Counted from the stretch's first letter, positions 1-9,080 are shown. The stretch: 64,000 bases of DNA from Allomuricauda sp. ARW1Y1 (GCF_013407935.1 NZ_JACBZU010000004.1:62001-126000); one strand, 5' to 3'. Notes: a model not told the origin generated them from the letters alone. Numbers and translations: made by a program.

Positions 1-199
1 TTCAGGGACGTAAAACCCTAATCCAGCAATCTTGGAATTGTACATTTATTATAATTTTTAAAGAAAAATGATAGTTACAATTTGAAAATTAATAAATATT
101 CCCTCTAAATATTCATTATTCCGCCAAAATAATACTTTTTAAAAGTTGTATTTTTAAAAACTTGAAAATCTTAACGCAATTAATTACTAAATCAGAATT
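1..199. other. Upstream region without a gene
   Basis: This AT-rich stretch precedes the peptidase gene and shows no convincing coding frame. No exact TAnnTTTG box was found in it, so the promoter of the peptidase gene is not located. Whatever gene lies further left is outside the window. Confidence 0.5.
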
Positions 200-2617
200 A
201 TGAAAAATTATCTCTGGGTATTTTGGGCACTGCTCTCCATTGGCTTTGTCCATGCACAGGAAAAACTAACGTATCAAAAGCCTTCCGAAGAAATACTGGA
301 ACTGGTGAACGCACCTCTGGCCCCTAGTGTTCTCATTAACGATGAGGGCAACTACATGGTATTGCTCTACAGGGACTACTATAAAACCATTGCCGAATTA
401 TCGGAAACCGAGCTGCGTTTGGCCGGTCTTCGCATCAACCCAAAGACCAACATTGGGAGCCGAACCAACTATTATAATAATGTCATCGTCAAAAAGATCG
501 GTGACAACGAAGGTGCTCAGGTAAAGGGGCTACCTGAAAATCCAAGGCTGGCCAACTTCAATTGGTCGCCCGACCAATCCAAAATAGCATTCACCAATAC
601 CACTACCGAAGGTGTGGAGGTGATGGTTCTCGATTTGAAATCGGCAACGGTAACGGCCATTACCGAAACCAATGTGAATGCGAACATGAGGGACATTATC
701 AATTGGTTCAAGGATGGAGAATCCGTTTTGGTAAAAATGCTGCCCGAGGATAGAAAACCACTGATCAACACCGATGAAGCCGTTCCAGATGGACCTACCA
801 TCTCCACCAACGATGGTAAAAAGGCACAGAACAGGACCTATCAGGATTTGTTGAAAAACCCAAATGATGAGTTCAACTTTGAGCAATTGGCCCGATCGGA
901 ACTCTACAAAGTTCAAATGGACGGTACCAAGACGAAGTGGAAAGATGCCGACCTGTATACCAGCATCAGTTTTTCACCGGATGGTGAATATGTAATGACC
1001 GTAACCTTGGACAAACCTTTCTCGTACTTGGTTCCTTACTACAGATTCCCCAATACCACAATCGTTTACAAAAAAGACGGCACCAAGGTGAAAACGCTTC
1101 TGCAGGTGCCGCTTATCGAAGATTTGCCCCAAGGGTTTATGGCCACACGAACAGGCATGCGGGACATTAGCTGGAGAAACGACAAACCGGCAACTTTGAC
1201 CTATGTTGAAGCCTTGGATGGGGGCGACCCAGAAAATGAAGTCCCGTATCGCGACGAAGTTTTTGAAATTGAGGCACCTTTTGATGGTGAAGGAAAATCC
1301 ATCCTTAAAACCAAAAACCGATTTAGCTACATCCAATGGGGCAATGATAATGTTGCTATTGCCCACGACCGCTGGTGGAACAACAGAAATACAAAAACGT
1401 ATCTGTTCAACCCCTCAAATCCTGATGCGGAAGCAAAAATCATTGAGGACAGAAACTACCAAGATGTGTACAGCAACCCGGGAAGCTTCGTCACCAAAAG
1501 AAATGAGAACGGCGCTTGGGTGTTGTCCTTGGACAAAAACAACAACGCCTATCTTATAGGTGATGGGTATACCGAGGAAGGACAGTTTCCGTTCGTTGAA
1601 AAAATGGATTTGAACAGCTTGAAGAAAACAAGGCTGTACACCTCAAAACTAGAGGGGAAATTGGAAAATTTGATCGAGTACGACCCCGAAAAAGACCAAT
1701 TATTGGTGCGTATCGAATCAGCCAATGAATATCCCAATTACTATTATAAAAGTTTGATCAAGAGACGTGGACCTATACAGTTGACCGATTTTGATAATCC
1801 ATACAAGAGCATCCAAAACGTGCACAAGGAAGTGATTACCTATAAAAGGGACGATGGATTGGAACTTTCCGGAACCCTTTATCTTCCCGTAGGCTACGAT
1901 ATGGAGAAAAAAGAAAAGATGCCCATGATCCTATGGGCCTATCCAAGGGAGTACAAGGACAAGAACAGTGCTTCGCAGAATACTTCAAACCCCAACGAGT
2001 TCACCTATCCCTATTGGGGTTCGCCCATCTACTGGGTCACCAAAGGATACGTGGTGCTCGATGGAGCGGCTTTCCCGATCATTGGGGAGGGAGATGAACA
2101 ACCCAACGATACCTTTAGGAGCCAGTTGGTGGCCAATGCCAAAGCGGCCATAGATGCAGTTGACGAACTAGGCTATATTGACAGGGACCGCATTGCCGTG
2201 GGAGGTCACAGTTATGGCGCCTTTATGGTGGCCAACCTACTTTCGCATTCCGACTTATTTGCAGCTGGAATCGCCCGTAGCGGTGCTTACAACAGGACTT
2301 TGACGCCCTTTGGTTTCCAAAGTGAAGAAAGAAACTATTGGGAAGCACCCGAGGTGTACTACACCATGTCGCCCTTTATGCATGCCGATAAGATGAAAAC
2401 TCCACTGTTGTTGATCCATGGGCAAGCGGACAACAACTCGGGAACCTATCCCATGCAAAGTGAACGCTATTTTAACGCGCTCAAAGGATTGGGGGCTACC
2501 GTTCGTTTGGTGATGCTACCAAAAGAAAGCCACGGATACCGAGGCAAGGAAAGTATACTCCACATGCTTTGGGAACAAGACCAATGGCTGGAAAAATATG
2601 TGAAGCAAAAGAAATAA
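200..2617 (+). CDS. Secreted S9 family serine peptidase, S9D glutamyl-endopeptidase-like
   Basis: The 805 aa product begins with a signal peptide ending near VHAQ (about residues 1-20), so it acts outside the cytoplasm. Residues about 60-520 form a beta-propeller-like region, and the C-terminal 250 residues are an alpha/beta hydrolase prolyl-oligopeptidase domain. The nucleophile sits in GGHSYGAF (Ser671), with Asp744 in HGQADNN and His778 in KESHGYRG. The stretch around GIARSGAYNRTLTPFGFQ closely resembles, from memory, the chloroplast glutamyl endopeptidase (CGEP) group of S9D rather than prolyl oligopeptidase proper. It stands alone and ends at a strong bidirectional terminator. The likely role is periplasmic or extracellular peptide degradation. 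The exact cleavage preference is inferred from family only. Confidence 0.88.
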   Translation: MKNYLWVFWALLSIGFVHAQEKLTYQKPSEEILELVNAPLAPSVLINDEGNYMVLLYRDYYKTIAELSETELRLAGLRINPKTNIGSRTNYYNNVIVKKIGDNEGAQVKGLPENPRLANFNWSPDQSKIAFTNTTTEGVEVMVLDLKSATVTAITETNVNANMRDIINWFKDGESVLVKMLPEDRKPLINTDEAVPDGPTISTNDGKKAQNRTYQDLLKNPNDEFNFEQLARSELYKVQMDGTKTKWKDADLYTSISFSPDGEYVMTVTLDKPFSYLVPYYRFPNTTIVYKKDGTKVKTLLQVPLIEDLPQGFMATRTGMRDISWRNDKPATLTYVEALDGGDPENEVPYRDEVFEIEAPFDGEGKSILKTKNRFSYIQWGNDNVAIAHDRWWNNRNTKTYLFNPSNPDAEAKIIEDRNYQDVYSNPGSFVTKRNENGAWVLSLDKNNNAYLIGDGYTEEGQFPFVEKMDLNSLKKTRLYTSKLEGKLENLIEYDPEKDQLLVRIESANEYPNYYYKSLIKRRGPIQLTDFDNPYKSIQNVHKEVITYKRDDGLELSGTLYLPVGYDMEKKEKMPMILWAYPREYKDKNSASQNTSNPNEFTYPYWGSPIYWVTKGYVVLDGAAFPIIGEGDEQPNDTFRSQLVANAKAAIDAVDELGYIDRDRIAVGGHSYGAFMVANLLSHSDLFAAGIARSGAYNRTLTPFGFQSEERNYWEAPEVYYTMSPFMHADKMKTPLLLIHGQADNNSGTYPMQSERYFNALKGLGATVRLVMLPKESHGYRGKESILHMLWEQDQWLEKYVKQKK

Positions 2618-2640
2618 TTGAGTTACAGCCGTAAAACAAA

Positions 2641-2672
2641 AAACCTGTTGGAATGTCCAACAGGTTTTTTTT
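2641..2672. terminator. Bidirectional rho-independent terminator
   Basis: A perfect 12-bp stem (2641-2652 with 2656-2667, loop ATG) is followed by a run of T on the plus strand and preceded by an A-rich tract. It can therefore stop both the peptidase transcript and the converging UbiB-kinase transcript. Confidence 0.9.
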
Positions 2673-2689
2673 ATAAACCACAATAATCA

Positions 2690-4000
2690 TCAATCCATAT
2701 ACTTTTCAAAGGAATTCACCTCCACATGGGCCTTTAGGTCATGCAATAGGTTATAGAGTCCGAAAAAGGTACGGTTGATGTACAAAAAGTGTTTGGAACC
2801 GCGGTTCCCATTCATCTTGCGTATTTGTTCATCCTTGGAATACCGTTCGCTTAAATTGGCAATCTGGGACCAGAATCCCTCATCACCGAAATCGAAGGTT
2901 TCCTTATGGAAGGGAGAAGTAAAAATGGTCAACATTTCTTTAAAAAGAGCCTTGAAAAATTGTAGCTCCTTCTCCGAATCGGTCGGTGTTAAAATTTCCA
3001 GTTCATACAGCTTCTCCATGAACACCTCATCATTGTTGATGTTTTCTGGCTTGGCCAGCTCAAAATAAGGCACATAAAATTCTTCTGGGATTGCTTTGAT
3101 ACAGCCAAAATCGATGGCAATCAACTCCCCTGCCCCACTGACCAAAAAGTTACCTGGATGTGGGTCGGCGTGCACCCTTCTCAAGGCATGGATTTGGAAC
3201 ATATAAAAGTCCCAAAGGGCCTGACCGAGCTTGTTCCCCAATTCGGAATCAAAATCGGTTTTGGTAAATTCTCCCAAATGCTTGCCTTCCATCCAATCCA
3301 TCGTCAAAATGCGTTCGCTGGAAAGGTCACGGTAGTATTTGGGAAATCTCATGTTGGGAATTACAGAACAAGCTTTGGTAATCTCATCACTCTGTTCCAG
3401 CTCCAAAATGTAATTGGTCTCCTCTACCAATTTATGTTCTACTTCCTTAAAGTATTTTTCGGAATCCTTTCCTTTTAGGTTGAACATTTTGATGGCCACA
3501 GGTTTCACCAGGGCCAAATCGCTGCTAATGCTTTCCGCCACACCGGGATATTGGATTTTTACGGCCAACTTTCTTCCGTCCTTTTCGGCACGGTGCACTT
3601 GGCCTATGCTTGCTGCATTAACGGAATCCTTTTCGAACTGATCAAAGACATCCTCGGGATATTTGCCCAAGTACTTCTTAAAGGTTTTGCGCACAAGCGG
3701 TGCCGACAAGGGGGGTACCGAAAACTGGGAGAGCGAAAACTTTTCTACGTAGGCCCGTGGCAAAAGATTTTTCTCCATGCTGAGCATTTGCGCAACCTTT
3801 AGGGCGCTTCCTTTTAAGCTTTTTAGCCCATCGTAAATATCCTCGGCATTGTCTTGGTCCAAAGTATCCTTCGAGGTCTTTGGGTCCACCAATTTTTTGC
3901 CGTAGTATTTTACGTAGTTGCCGCCGATTTTAACACCTGTTTTCACAAGCTTCCCGGCCCGCTCAATCTTGCCGGTGGGAATGGTATCCAGACTTTTCAT
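2690..4000 (-). CDS. AarF/UbiB/ABC1 family atypical kinase
   Basis: The 436 aa protein carries the UbiB-family landmarks. The N-terminal KxGQ-type motif appears as KVAQ (Lys68-Gln71, Gly replaced by Ala). An alanine-type nucleotide loop is NAASIGQVH (about 128-136). The VAIK-type lysine is in AVKIQ (Lys148), the catalytic segment is HADPHPGN (Asp279, Asn284), and the metal-binding DFG is at 297-299. Relatives (COQ8/ADCK, UbiB) support quinone lipid biosynthesis or lipid homeostasis by ATP-dependent activity. No C-terminal membrane helices are obvious. It starts 5 bases after the stop of the TetR-fold gene, so the two are very probably one operon. The precise substrate cannot be read from sequence. 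Confidence 0.9.
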   Translation of the reverse strand: MKSLDTIPTGKIERAGKLVKTGVKIGGNYVKYYGKKLVDPKTSKDTLDQDNAEDIYDGLKSLKGSALKVAQMLSMEKNLLPRAYVEKFSLSQFSVPPLSAPLVRKTFKKYLGKYPEDVFDQFEKDSVNAASIGQVHRAEKDGRKLAVKIQYPGVAESISSDLALVKPVAIKMFNLKGKDSEKYFKEVEHKLVEETNYILELEQSDEITKACSVIPNMRFPKYYRDLSSERILTMDWMEGKHLGEFTKTDFDSELGNKLGQALWDFYMFQIHALRRVHADPHPGNFLVSGAGELIAIDFGCIKAIPEEFYVPYFELAKPENINNDEVFMEKLYELEILTPTDSEKELQFFKALFKEMLTIFTSPFHKETFDFGDEGFWSQIANLSERYSKDEQIRKMNGNRGSKHFLYINRTFFGLYNLLHDLKAHVEVNSFEKYMD

Positions 4001-4005
4001 GGGCC

Positions 4006-4662
4006 TTATGCGAATTTCTCCTTGTACAGGAATTTTCCAAAGTCCACGATTTTTTCCAAAGGTGTACTTTCAAATATTTGAAATATAGTAGTTACCGATT
4101 TCTCAATGGCAATATCCGTTTTTTCCAGTCCGGGCGAGCCATCCTCCATCCAAAACTTTAAGATGAACAAAAATTGCAACCAAGCGCCTTCCGAGAAAAG
4201 CGGTGCATTATATCTAAAGATTTTCAGGTTCTTTTCCTCATTGCGTTCCTCGATCAGGGTAGATGCGAAATCCTTGAACTTTTTTCGTAGCCCTTTCAAT
4301 TGCACTAAGCCTTCCATGGAATGCTTGTGCTCGTTCATGATGAAAAGGACATAGCTCCTGTTAAGCGTCAAATTTTCGAAGAAGGTAAAGAAAAAGGTAA
4401 GCATCTTTTCCTCATTGGTCATCGACTCGTAATCCTTGTTCTTTTGCATCACTCCATAACTATTATCGAAGAATTTGGTCCAGATGGACTTCTGAAGCGT
4501 GTCAAACGAACCAAAAAAGCCGTAGAACTCCTCTTCGGTTATTTTGTTTTCCTTGCAAAATTTGAATACCGAGCTTGGCACCTTTTCATGCTCCAATACG
4601 GACTCCATGAACAGGCTTATAATTTTATCCTCGGTGATTTTGGATTTTGATGTTTTTGCCAT
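4006..4662 (-). CDS. TetR-fold protein (TetR family regulator or COQ9-like helper)
   Basis: The 218 aa, mostly helical protein has an N-terminal part (about residues 10-65) with a TetR-like helix-turn-helix pattern. FGSFDTLQKSIW occupies the place of the usual recognition-helix and linker segment. The remainder looks like a TetR C-terminal ligand domain. The HTH is weak: its turn reads KFCKENKITEEEFYGFFGS. It is the promoter-proximal gene of a two-gene operon with the UbiB kinase. It may be a regulator of that operon. A structural helper role, as for the TetR-fold protein COQ9 beside COQ8 in mitochondria, is a second possibility. Neither is proven by sequence. Confidence 0.7.
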   Translation of the reverse strand: MAKTSKSKITEDKIISLFMESVLEHEKVPSSVFKFCKENKITEEEFYGFFGSFDTLQKSIWTKFFDNSYGVMQKNKDYESMTNEEKMLTFFFTFFENLTLNRSYVLFIMNEHKHSMEGLVQLKGLRKKFKDFASTLIEERNEEKNLKIFRYNAPLFSEGAWLQFLFILKFWMEDGSPGLEKTDIAIEKSVTTIFQIFESTPLEKIVDFGKFLYKEKFA

Positions 4663-4708
4663 TGTGGTATTTTTTATGGATTACTAATGTCGTGTGTAGT
4701 CTTGCTTA

Positions 4709-4716
4709 CAAAATTA
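4709..4716 (-). promoter_or_regulatory. Candidate sigma-A -7 box for the TetR-fold/UbiB operon
   Basis: Read on the minus strand the site is TAATTTTG, an exact match to the Bacteroidota TAnnTTTG -7 consensus, 47 bases upstream of the start codon. No TTG was found at the usual distance upstream, so the call is tentative. Confidence 0.4.
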
Positions 4717-4900
4717 AGCTTTTAAAGAAAATGCACTTCCGAGCGAAAGTGCATTTTCACAACCTAACCAATAAATAAACAAACTTGTTATAGTATTACT
4801 TTTTCATAGCAATTTTCCCATAACGATGTAAAGATACTTATTATGTTTAATCTTTTTGAAAAATAAATAAACAAAATTTTGTTAAAACTGTCCATTGGGC

Positions 4901-4930
4901 TGTCAGCCCCTGTAAAATGCCAGTTTGTCA
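4901..4930 (+). promoter_or_regulatory. TGNCA repeats upstream of htpG
   Basis: TGTCAG at 4901-4906 is followed by TGCCAGTTTGTCA at 4918-4930, so three TGNCA units lie within 30 bases, about 60 bases before the htpG start codon. Just upstream is a perfect GGGCTG-T-CAGCCC palindrome (4897-4909). These are candidates for heat-shock control; no named operator is recognised. Confidence 0.3.
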
Positions 4931-4992
4931 GATTTTGAGATCTGGTATTTTTTTTGACCAAAGAGGATTAAAGATTTAAAACGATAAGAAAA

Positions 4993-6879
4993 ATGGCTAC
5001 AGGTAAAATCAATGTTTCAGTTGAGAACATTTTTCCCTTGATCAAAAAATTTCTGTACAGTGACCACGAAATTTTCTTGAGGGAGCTTATTTCCAATGCT
5101 ACTGATGCGACCTTAAAACTAAAGCACCTTACCTCCATTGGGGAGGCGAAGGTAGATTATGGAAACCCAATCATTGAAGTGAAGGTGGACAAAGACAATA
5201 AGCGCATCCATATCTTGGACCAAGGTATTGGTATGACCGAGGAAGAGGTAAAAAAATACATTAACGAAGTGGCCTTTTCCGGTGCCGAAGAATTTTTGGA
5301 CAAATACAAGGATGCTGGAAAGGATGCGGGCATTATCGGACATTTTGGCCTTGGTTTCTACTCGGCATTTATGGTCGCCGAAAAAGTGGAGATCATTACA
5401 AAAAGCCACAAGGATGAGCCAGCAGTGCACTGGATTTGCGATGGTTCGCCCGAATTCACCATTGAGCCCAGCGACAAATCAGAGCGCGGTACCGAAATCA
5501 TCCTTCACATTGCAGAGGACTCTACCGAGTTTTTGGAAAATTCCAGAATTCGACAATTGTTGGTCAAGTATAACAAGTTTATGCCCATACCGATTAAGTT
5601 TGGGACCAGAAAGGAAACCCTTCCCAAACCAGAGGGCGCCAAAGAGGACGAACCGGCCCCGACCAAGGAAGTGGATGACATCATCAACAACCCCGAACCA
5701 GCTTGGACCAAGCAACCCACGGATTTAGAAGAGGAGGACTACAAGAATTTCTACCGTGAACTCTACCCCATGCAGTTCGAAGAGCCGTTGTTCCATATTC
5801 ACTTGAACGTGGATTATCCGTTCAACCTGACAGGAATTTTGTACTTCCCTAAACTTACCAATGACCTCAACATTCAAAAGGATAGGATACAACTCTACCA
5901 GAACCAAGTATTCGTTACCGATAATGTAGAAGGGATTGTTCCAGAGTTCTTGACCATGTTGAAAGGGGTCATTGACTCTCCTGATATTCCATTGAACGTT
6001 TCAAGGTCCTATTTGCAGGCAGATGGTGCCGTTAAGAAGATTTCTTCCTACATCACCCGAAAGGTGGCGGATAAATTGACATCCCTTTTCAAAAACAACC
6101 GAGAGGACTTTGAAAAGAAATGGAACGACATCAAGGTGGTCATTGAATACGGTATGCTTTCCGAGGACAAATTCTTTGAAAAGGCTGACAAGTTCGCCCT
6201 TTACCCAACCATCGATGGTGATTTCTACACCTTTGAAGAGCTAGAGAACAAGATCAAGGACAATCAAACCGATAAGGATGATAAACTGGTGATTTTATAT
6301 GCTTCTGACAAAGAGGCACAGCACAGTTATATCGAAGCGGCCAAAAAGAAAGGATACGAGGTCCTTTTGTTGGATTCGCCCATTGTTCCGCACCTGATGC
6401 AGAAATTGGAAACCAGCAAGGAGAACCTATCCTTTGTGCGCGTGGATGCCGACCATGTGGATAACCTCATCAAAAAAGAGGACACTACCATTTCCAAGCT
6501 GTCCGATGAAGAAAAAGAGAAACTAAAAAAGGAAATCGAAGAAGTAACCAAGGACAAGGGGTATACCATTCAAATGGAGGCCATGGAAAGTACCGCCTCT
6601 CCCTTTATCATCACCGAGCCGGAATTTATGCGCCGGATGAAGGAAATGCAGCGCACTGGAGGCAGCGGCATGTTCGGCATGGGCAATATGCCCGATATGT
6701 ACAACCTGATCGTGAACACCAATCACGAACTGGTGAGCGAAATATTGAACACCAAAACAGCCAAAAAGCGGGAAAGATTGATCAACCAATCCTTGGATCT
6801 GGCACGACTATCCAAAGGATTATTGAAAGGTGAGGAACTCACCAACTTTATCTCCCGCAGCTATGAGATGATCAAATAA
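4993..6879 (+). CDS. htpG: Molecular chaperone HtpG (Hsp90)
   Basis: The 628 aa protein is a full-length bacterial Hsp90, a cytoplasmic ATP-dependent dimeric chaperone. The N-terminal GHKL ATPase contains Glu31, Asn35 and Asp38 in ELISNATDAT, then DQGIGMT and GHFGLGFYSAF. The middle domain runs from about residue 230 (including VDYPFNLTGILYFP) and the dimerisation domain ends with the SKGLLKGEEL region. An acidic linker rich in Glu, Pro and Lys lies near residues 210-225. The gene is monocistronic: its own terminator follows at 6908 and it diverges from the TetR-fold operon. No Shine-Dalgarno sequence precedes the ATG, as is usual in this phylum. Confidence 0.97.
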   Translation: MATGKINVSVENIFPLIKKFLYSDHEIFLRELISNATDATLKLKHLTSIGEAKVDYGNPIIEVKVDKDNKRIHILDQGIGMTEEEVKKYINEVAFSGAEEFLDKYKDAGKDAGIIGHFGLGFYSAFMVAEKVEIITKSHKDEPAVHWICDGSPEFTIEPSDKSERGTEIILHIAEDSTEFLENSRIRQLLVKYNKFMPIPIKFGTRKETLPKPEGAKEDEPAPTKEVDDIINNPEPAWTKQPTDLEEEDYKNFYRELYPMQFEEPLFHIHLNVDYPFNLTGILYFPKLTNDLNIQKDRIQLYQNQVFVTDNVEGIVPEFLTMLKGVIDSPDIPLNVSRSYLQADGAVKKISSYITRKVADKLTSLFKNNREDFEKKWNDIKVVIEYGMLSEDKFFEKADKFALYPTIDGDFYTFEELENKIKDNQTDKDDKLVILYASDKEAQHSYIEAAKKKGYEVLLLDSPIVPHLMQKLETSKENLSFVRVDADHVDNLIKKEDTTISKLSDEEKEKLKKEIEEVTKDKGYTIQMEAMESTASPFIITEPEFMRRMKEMQRTGGSGMFGMGNMPDMYNLIVNTNHELVSEILNTKTAKKRERLINQSLDLARLSKGLLKGEELTNFISRSYEMIK

Positions 6880-6907
6880 TTTGGATTTGTACTATAATCA
6901 ACAACGC

Positions 6908-6933
6908 AAAGCCGCTCCAAAAGAGCGGCTTTT
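6908..6933 (+). terminator. Rho-independent terminator after htpG
   Basis: A 10-bp GC-rich stem (6908-6917 with 6923-6932, loop CAAAA) ends in a short T tract 28 bases after the htpG stop codon. Confidence 0.85.
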
Positions 6934-6973
6934 GCATTTTATGCCTATCTTGGTGTAGCAAACCAATCAAACC

Positions 6974-8311
6974 GTGGGCAATAACGATTACAATAGTCCG
7001 GCCTTTAAAAAACTATTGGATTCCCTTCAGCAGCAAAGCTGGGAACTGGAACTCATTATTTCGGGTTTTGCTATTTTTGGACTTTTCACGGCTTATGAAC
7101 CCCTTCGTTTGGAAATGCTGCATGCCGAAAACGAGGATTCTGTCTACAGTTTTCTGGTATACCTTATTTTGCACATCGCATCCTCCATTTTGCTTTTCAA
7201 CTTGTTGTTGCACGTCATCCTTCGAGGGCTTTGGATAGGCGCATTGGGCCTCCGATATGTTTCTGGCGATATCGAATTTGAGAAGCTGCGCTATTCCGAA
7301 AAGTTCACCAACTATCTAAAAAAGCGTATCGTATCCTTTGATCGCTACATCGCCAACTTGGAAAATTATTGTAGTGTTCTCTTTGCCATTTCGTTTCTGT
7401 TGATTTTCTACGTGTTGGCACTCACCATGATTATTTTATCCATAGTGCTGGTGGCCAACTTTATTTTTGATAACGACCAATTGCCGGACGCACTGTCCGC
7501 GACTTTGGGCACCATCCTGATCATTCTAATCATCCTAGGAATGCTCCTTACCTTTATCGATTTTGTGACCCAGGGCTGGTTAAAGCGGAAAAAGTGGATA
7601 TCCCGTGTGTACTTCCCCGTGTATTGGATATTCAGTTTTATCACCCTTTCCTTTTTATATCGACCCTTGGTCTACAATTTTTTGGACAACCGTTTTGGCA
7701 AACGATTGATTTTGCTATTGGTTCCCATTTATATTGCCATTTTGATGGTCACCACTTTGGAATACCGACATTCCAATTACCTGGAAAAAGACCTTGAATC
7801 GTCCAGTTTTTTTGCCAACAAGGAGAATTATTTGGATATGCTAACGGACAAAGAGGACTTCCCGGGAAGGATGGTGATACCCTCCAAAGTAATCACCGAA
7901 CCGTATTTGAACGTTTTTGTGCCTTTTTCCGAAAGCTTGGAAAACCGGATTTTTGCCTACAACGATTCGCTTTCCCCGAAAATAGACCGTCGCGGACTTA
8001 CCTCCAATATGCAGGTGACCACCAGTTGGGATGATGAGATTACCAGCCGAAGCCAAAAGGATAGTATTCGAAGGAAGTACCTCAGCACCTTTAATGAAAT
8101 CCACTCCTTTCGTATTGACAGTCTGGAACTGGACGAGGATTTTATCCTGACCACGGGAATCAACAATACGCTTGGTTTTGAAACCTATCTCAACATATCG
8201 GACCTGGAACAGGGCAAACATATTTTACGGCTTCGAAGAAAAAGAAAGGTCAAGGATAGTGTGGTCAGTCAAACAGATGTTATCTTGCCGTTCTGGTATT
8301 ATAAAAAATAG
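6974..8311 (+). CDS. Multi-pass membrane protein of unknown function
   Basis: The 445 aa product starts at GTG and I do not recognise the family. The N-terminal half (about residues 25-265) carries roughly six hydrophobic segments, for example around IISGFAIFGLF, ILHIASSILLF, VLFAISFLLIF, LILLVPIYIAI. The C-terminal 170 residues are hydrophilic and rich in beta-prone and charged residues, with a repeated SRRG/RRK character near the end. This suggests an inner membrane anchor with a large soluble tail. The DoxX-like gene follows after 5 bases and is probably co-transcribed. No ATG lies in frame before the first membrane segment, so GTG is the best start. Confidence 0.75.
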   Translation: MGNNDYNSPAFKKLLDSLQQQSWELELIISGFAIFGLFTAYEPLRLEMLHAENEDSVYSFLVYLILHIASSILLFNLLLHVILRGLWIGALGLRYVSGDIEFEKLRYSEKFTNYLKKRIVSFDRYIANLENYCSVLFAISFLLIFYVLALTMIILSIVLVANFIFDNDQLPDALSATLGTILIILIILGMLLTFIDFVTQGWLKRKKWISRVYFPVYWIFSFITLSFLYRPLVYNFLDNRFGKRLILLLVPIYIAILMVTTLEYRHSNYLEKDLESSSFFANKENYLDMLTDKEDFPGRMVIPSKVITEPYLNVFVPFSESLENRIFAYNDSLSPKIDRRGLTSNMQVTTSWDDEITSRSQKDSIRRKYLSTFNEIHSFRIDSLELDEDFILTTGINNTLGFETYLNISDLEQGKHILRLRRKRKVKDSVVSQTDVILPFWYYKK

Positions 8312-8316
8312 GTTGT

Positions 8317-8673
8317 ATGGCACCATGGGATTTATATGTTATGGCAGGAATGTATGTGCTGGCTGGAGCTATGCATTTCATCAAACCAAAAATGTACATG
8401 CGGATTATGCCCATGTATTTACCAAACCATAGACTTTTGGTCTATTTAAGCGGTGTTGCAGAAATTTTACTGGGAATCGGCGTTTGTTTTGATGCTACCC
8501 GTACATTGAGCACTTTTGGTATTATTTTGATGCTAGCGGCCTTTCTCCCCGTCCATTTTTACATGCTTTCCAGTGAAAAAGCCGCCGCTGGGATTCCCAA
8601 ATGGATTTTAATCCTCCGAATCCCCCTTCAATTTTTCTTGATGTATTGGGCATACTATTATGCCTATGTTTAA
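8317..8673 (+). CDS. DoxX-like small membrane protein
   Basis: The 118 aa protein has four predicted membrane helices (about residues 7-25, 40-58, 64-82 and 95-115) and the G-x-LHF/MHF-type pattern GAMHFIKPKMYMRIMP plus YLSGVAEILLGIGV seen in DoxX/DoxD-like proteins. Such proteins are integral to the cytoplasmic membrane and often linked to respiratory or redox functions, but the specific role is unknown. It lies 5 bases after the 445 aa membrane protein. Its stop codon overlaps the stop of the converging anti-sigma gene: the shared bases TTAA at 8670-8673 serve both. Confidence 0.75.
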   Translation: MAPWDLYVMAGMYVLAGAMHFIKPKMYMRIMPMYLPNHRLLVYLSGVAEILLGIGVCFDATRTLSTFGIILMLAAFLPVHFYMLSSEKAAAGIPKWILILRIPLQFFLMYWAYYYAYV

Positions 8674-9080
8674 CCCAAGGTTTGATCCATTTGCTTTTTT
8701 AACCAGCCCACCTGTACAAAAAACATAAAACCGAAAAGCAAAAACGCGTACACCATGATCTTGGATGAGGTATACTGATCCACCCATTGCCAATCCGTTT
8801 GGAACCACGCATCCATATGTATGCTGGCGAACCAACCTTGTCCGCTATCCATTCCCAGCTGTGCCCCAATAAAAACCAACAAAGCAACAAAGGCGATAGA
8901 TACGCCGGACAACATCTTTCCGGATACCAACGGCTTATATTGAAACACCTCTTGTTGCGCATCGGCTTCCAATTTGTGCAGGACTTTTTGGGTAAAGTCT
9001 ACAGAAGGTGATTCCAATGGGGCATCTCCCATTAACTTATCGATAAATGTTTCCAGTTTTTTATCCTCTCGTTTATCCAT
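8670..9080 (-). CDS. Putative anti-sigma factor (membrane protein)
   Basis: The 136 aa protein has a charged N-terminal cytoplasmic part (about residues 1-50, including ETFIDKLMGDAPLESPSVDFTQKVLHKLE) and two hydrophobic segments at about 56-76 and 108-130. The layout of a short soluble N-terminus followed by membrane anchoring resembles flavobacterial anti-sigma proteins. The gene start overlaps the end of the ECF sigma gene by 8 bases, giving translational coupling. The anti-sigma role is inferred from position and topology; no ZAS zinc motif (HxxxCxxC) is present. Confidence 0.6.
   Translation of the reverse strand: MDKREDKKLETFIDKLMGDAPLESPSVDFTQKVLHKLEADAQQEVFQYKPLVSGKMLSGVSIAFVALLVFIGAQLGMDSGQGWFASIHMDAWFQTDWQWVDQYTSSKIMVYAFLLFGFMFFVQVGWLKKQMDQTLG

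Larger units (their letters stand above)
4663..4992. other. Divergent intergenic region with hairpin
   Basis: This 330-base region separates two divergent genes and has no coding frame. It contains an 11-bp perfect stem (4728-4738 with 4747-4757, 8-base loop) flanked by A and T tracts, a candidate minus-strand -7 box at 4709-4716, and a TGNCA-rich stretch at 4901-4930 before htpG. The hairpin could terminate a short transcript or act as an operator. Confidence 0.5.
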
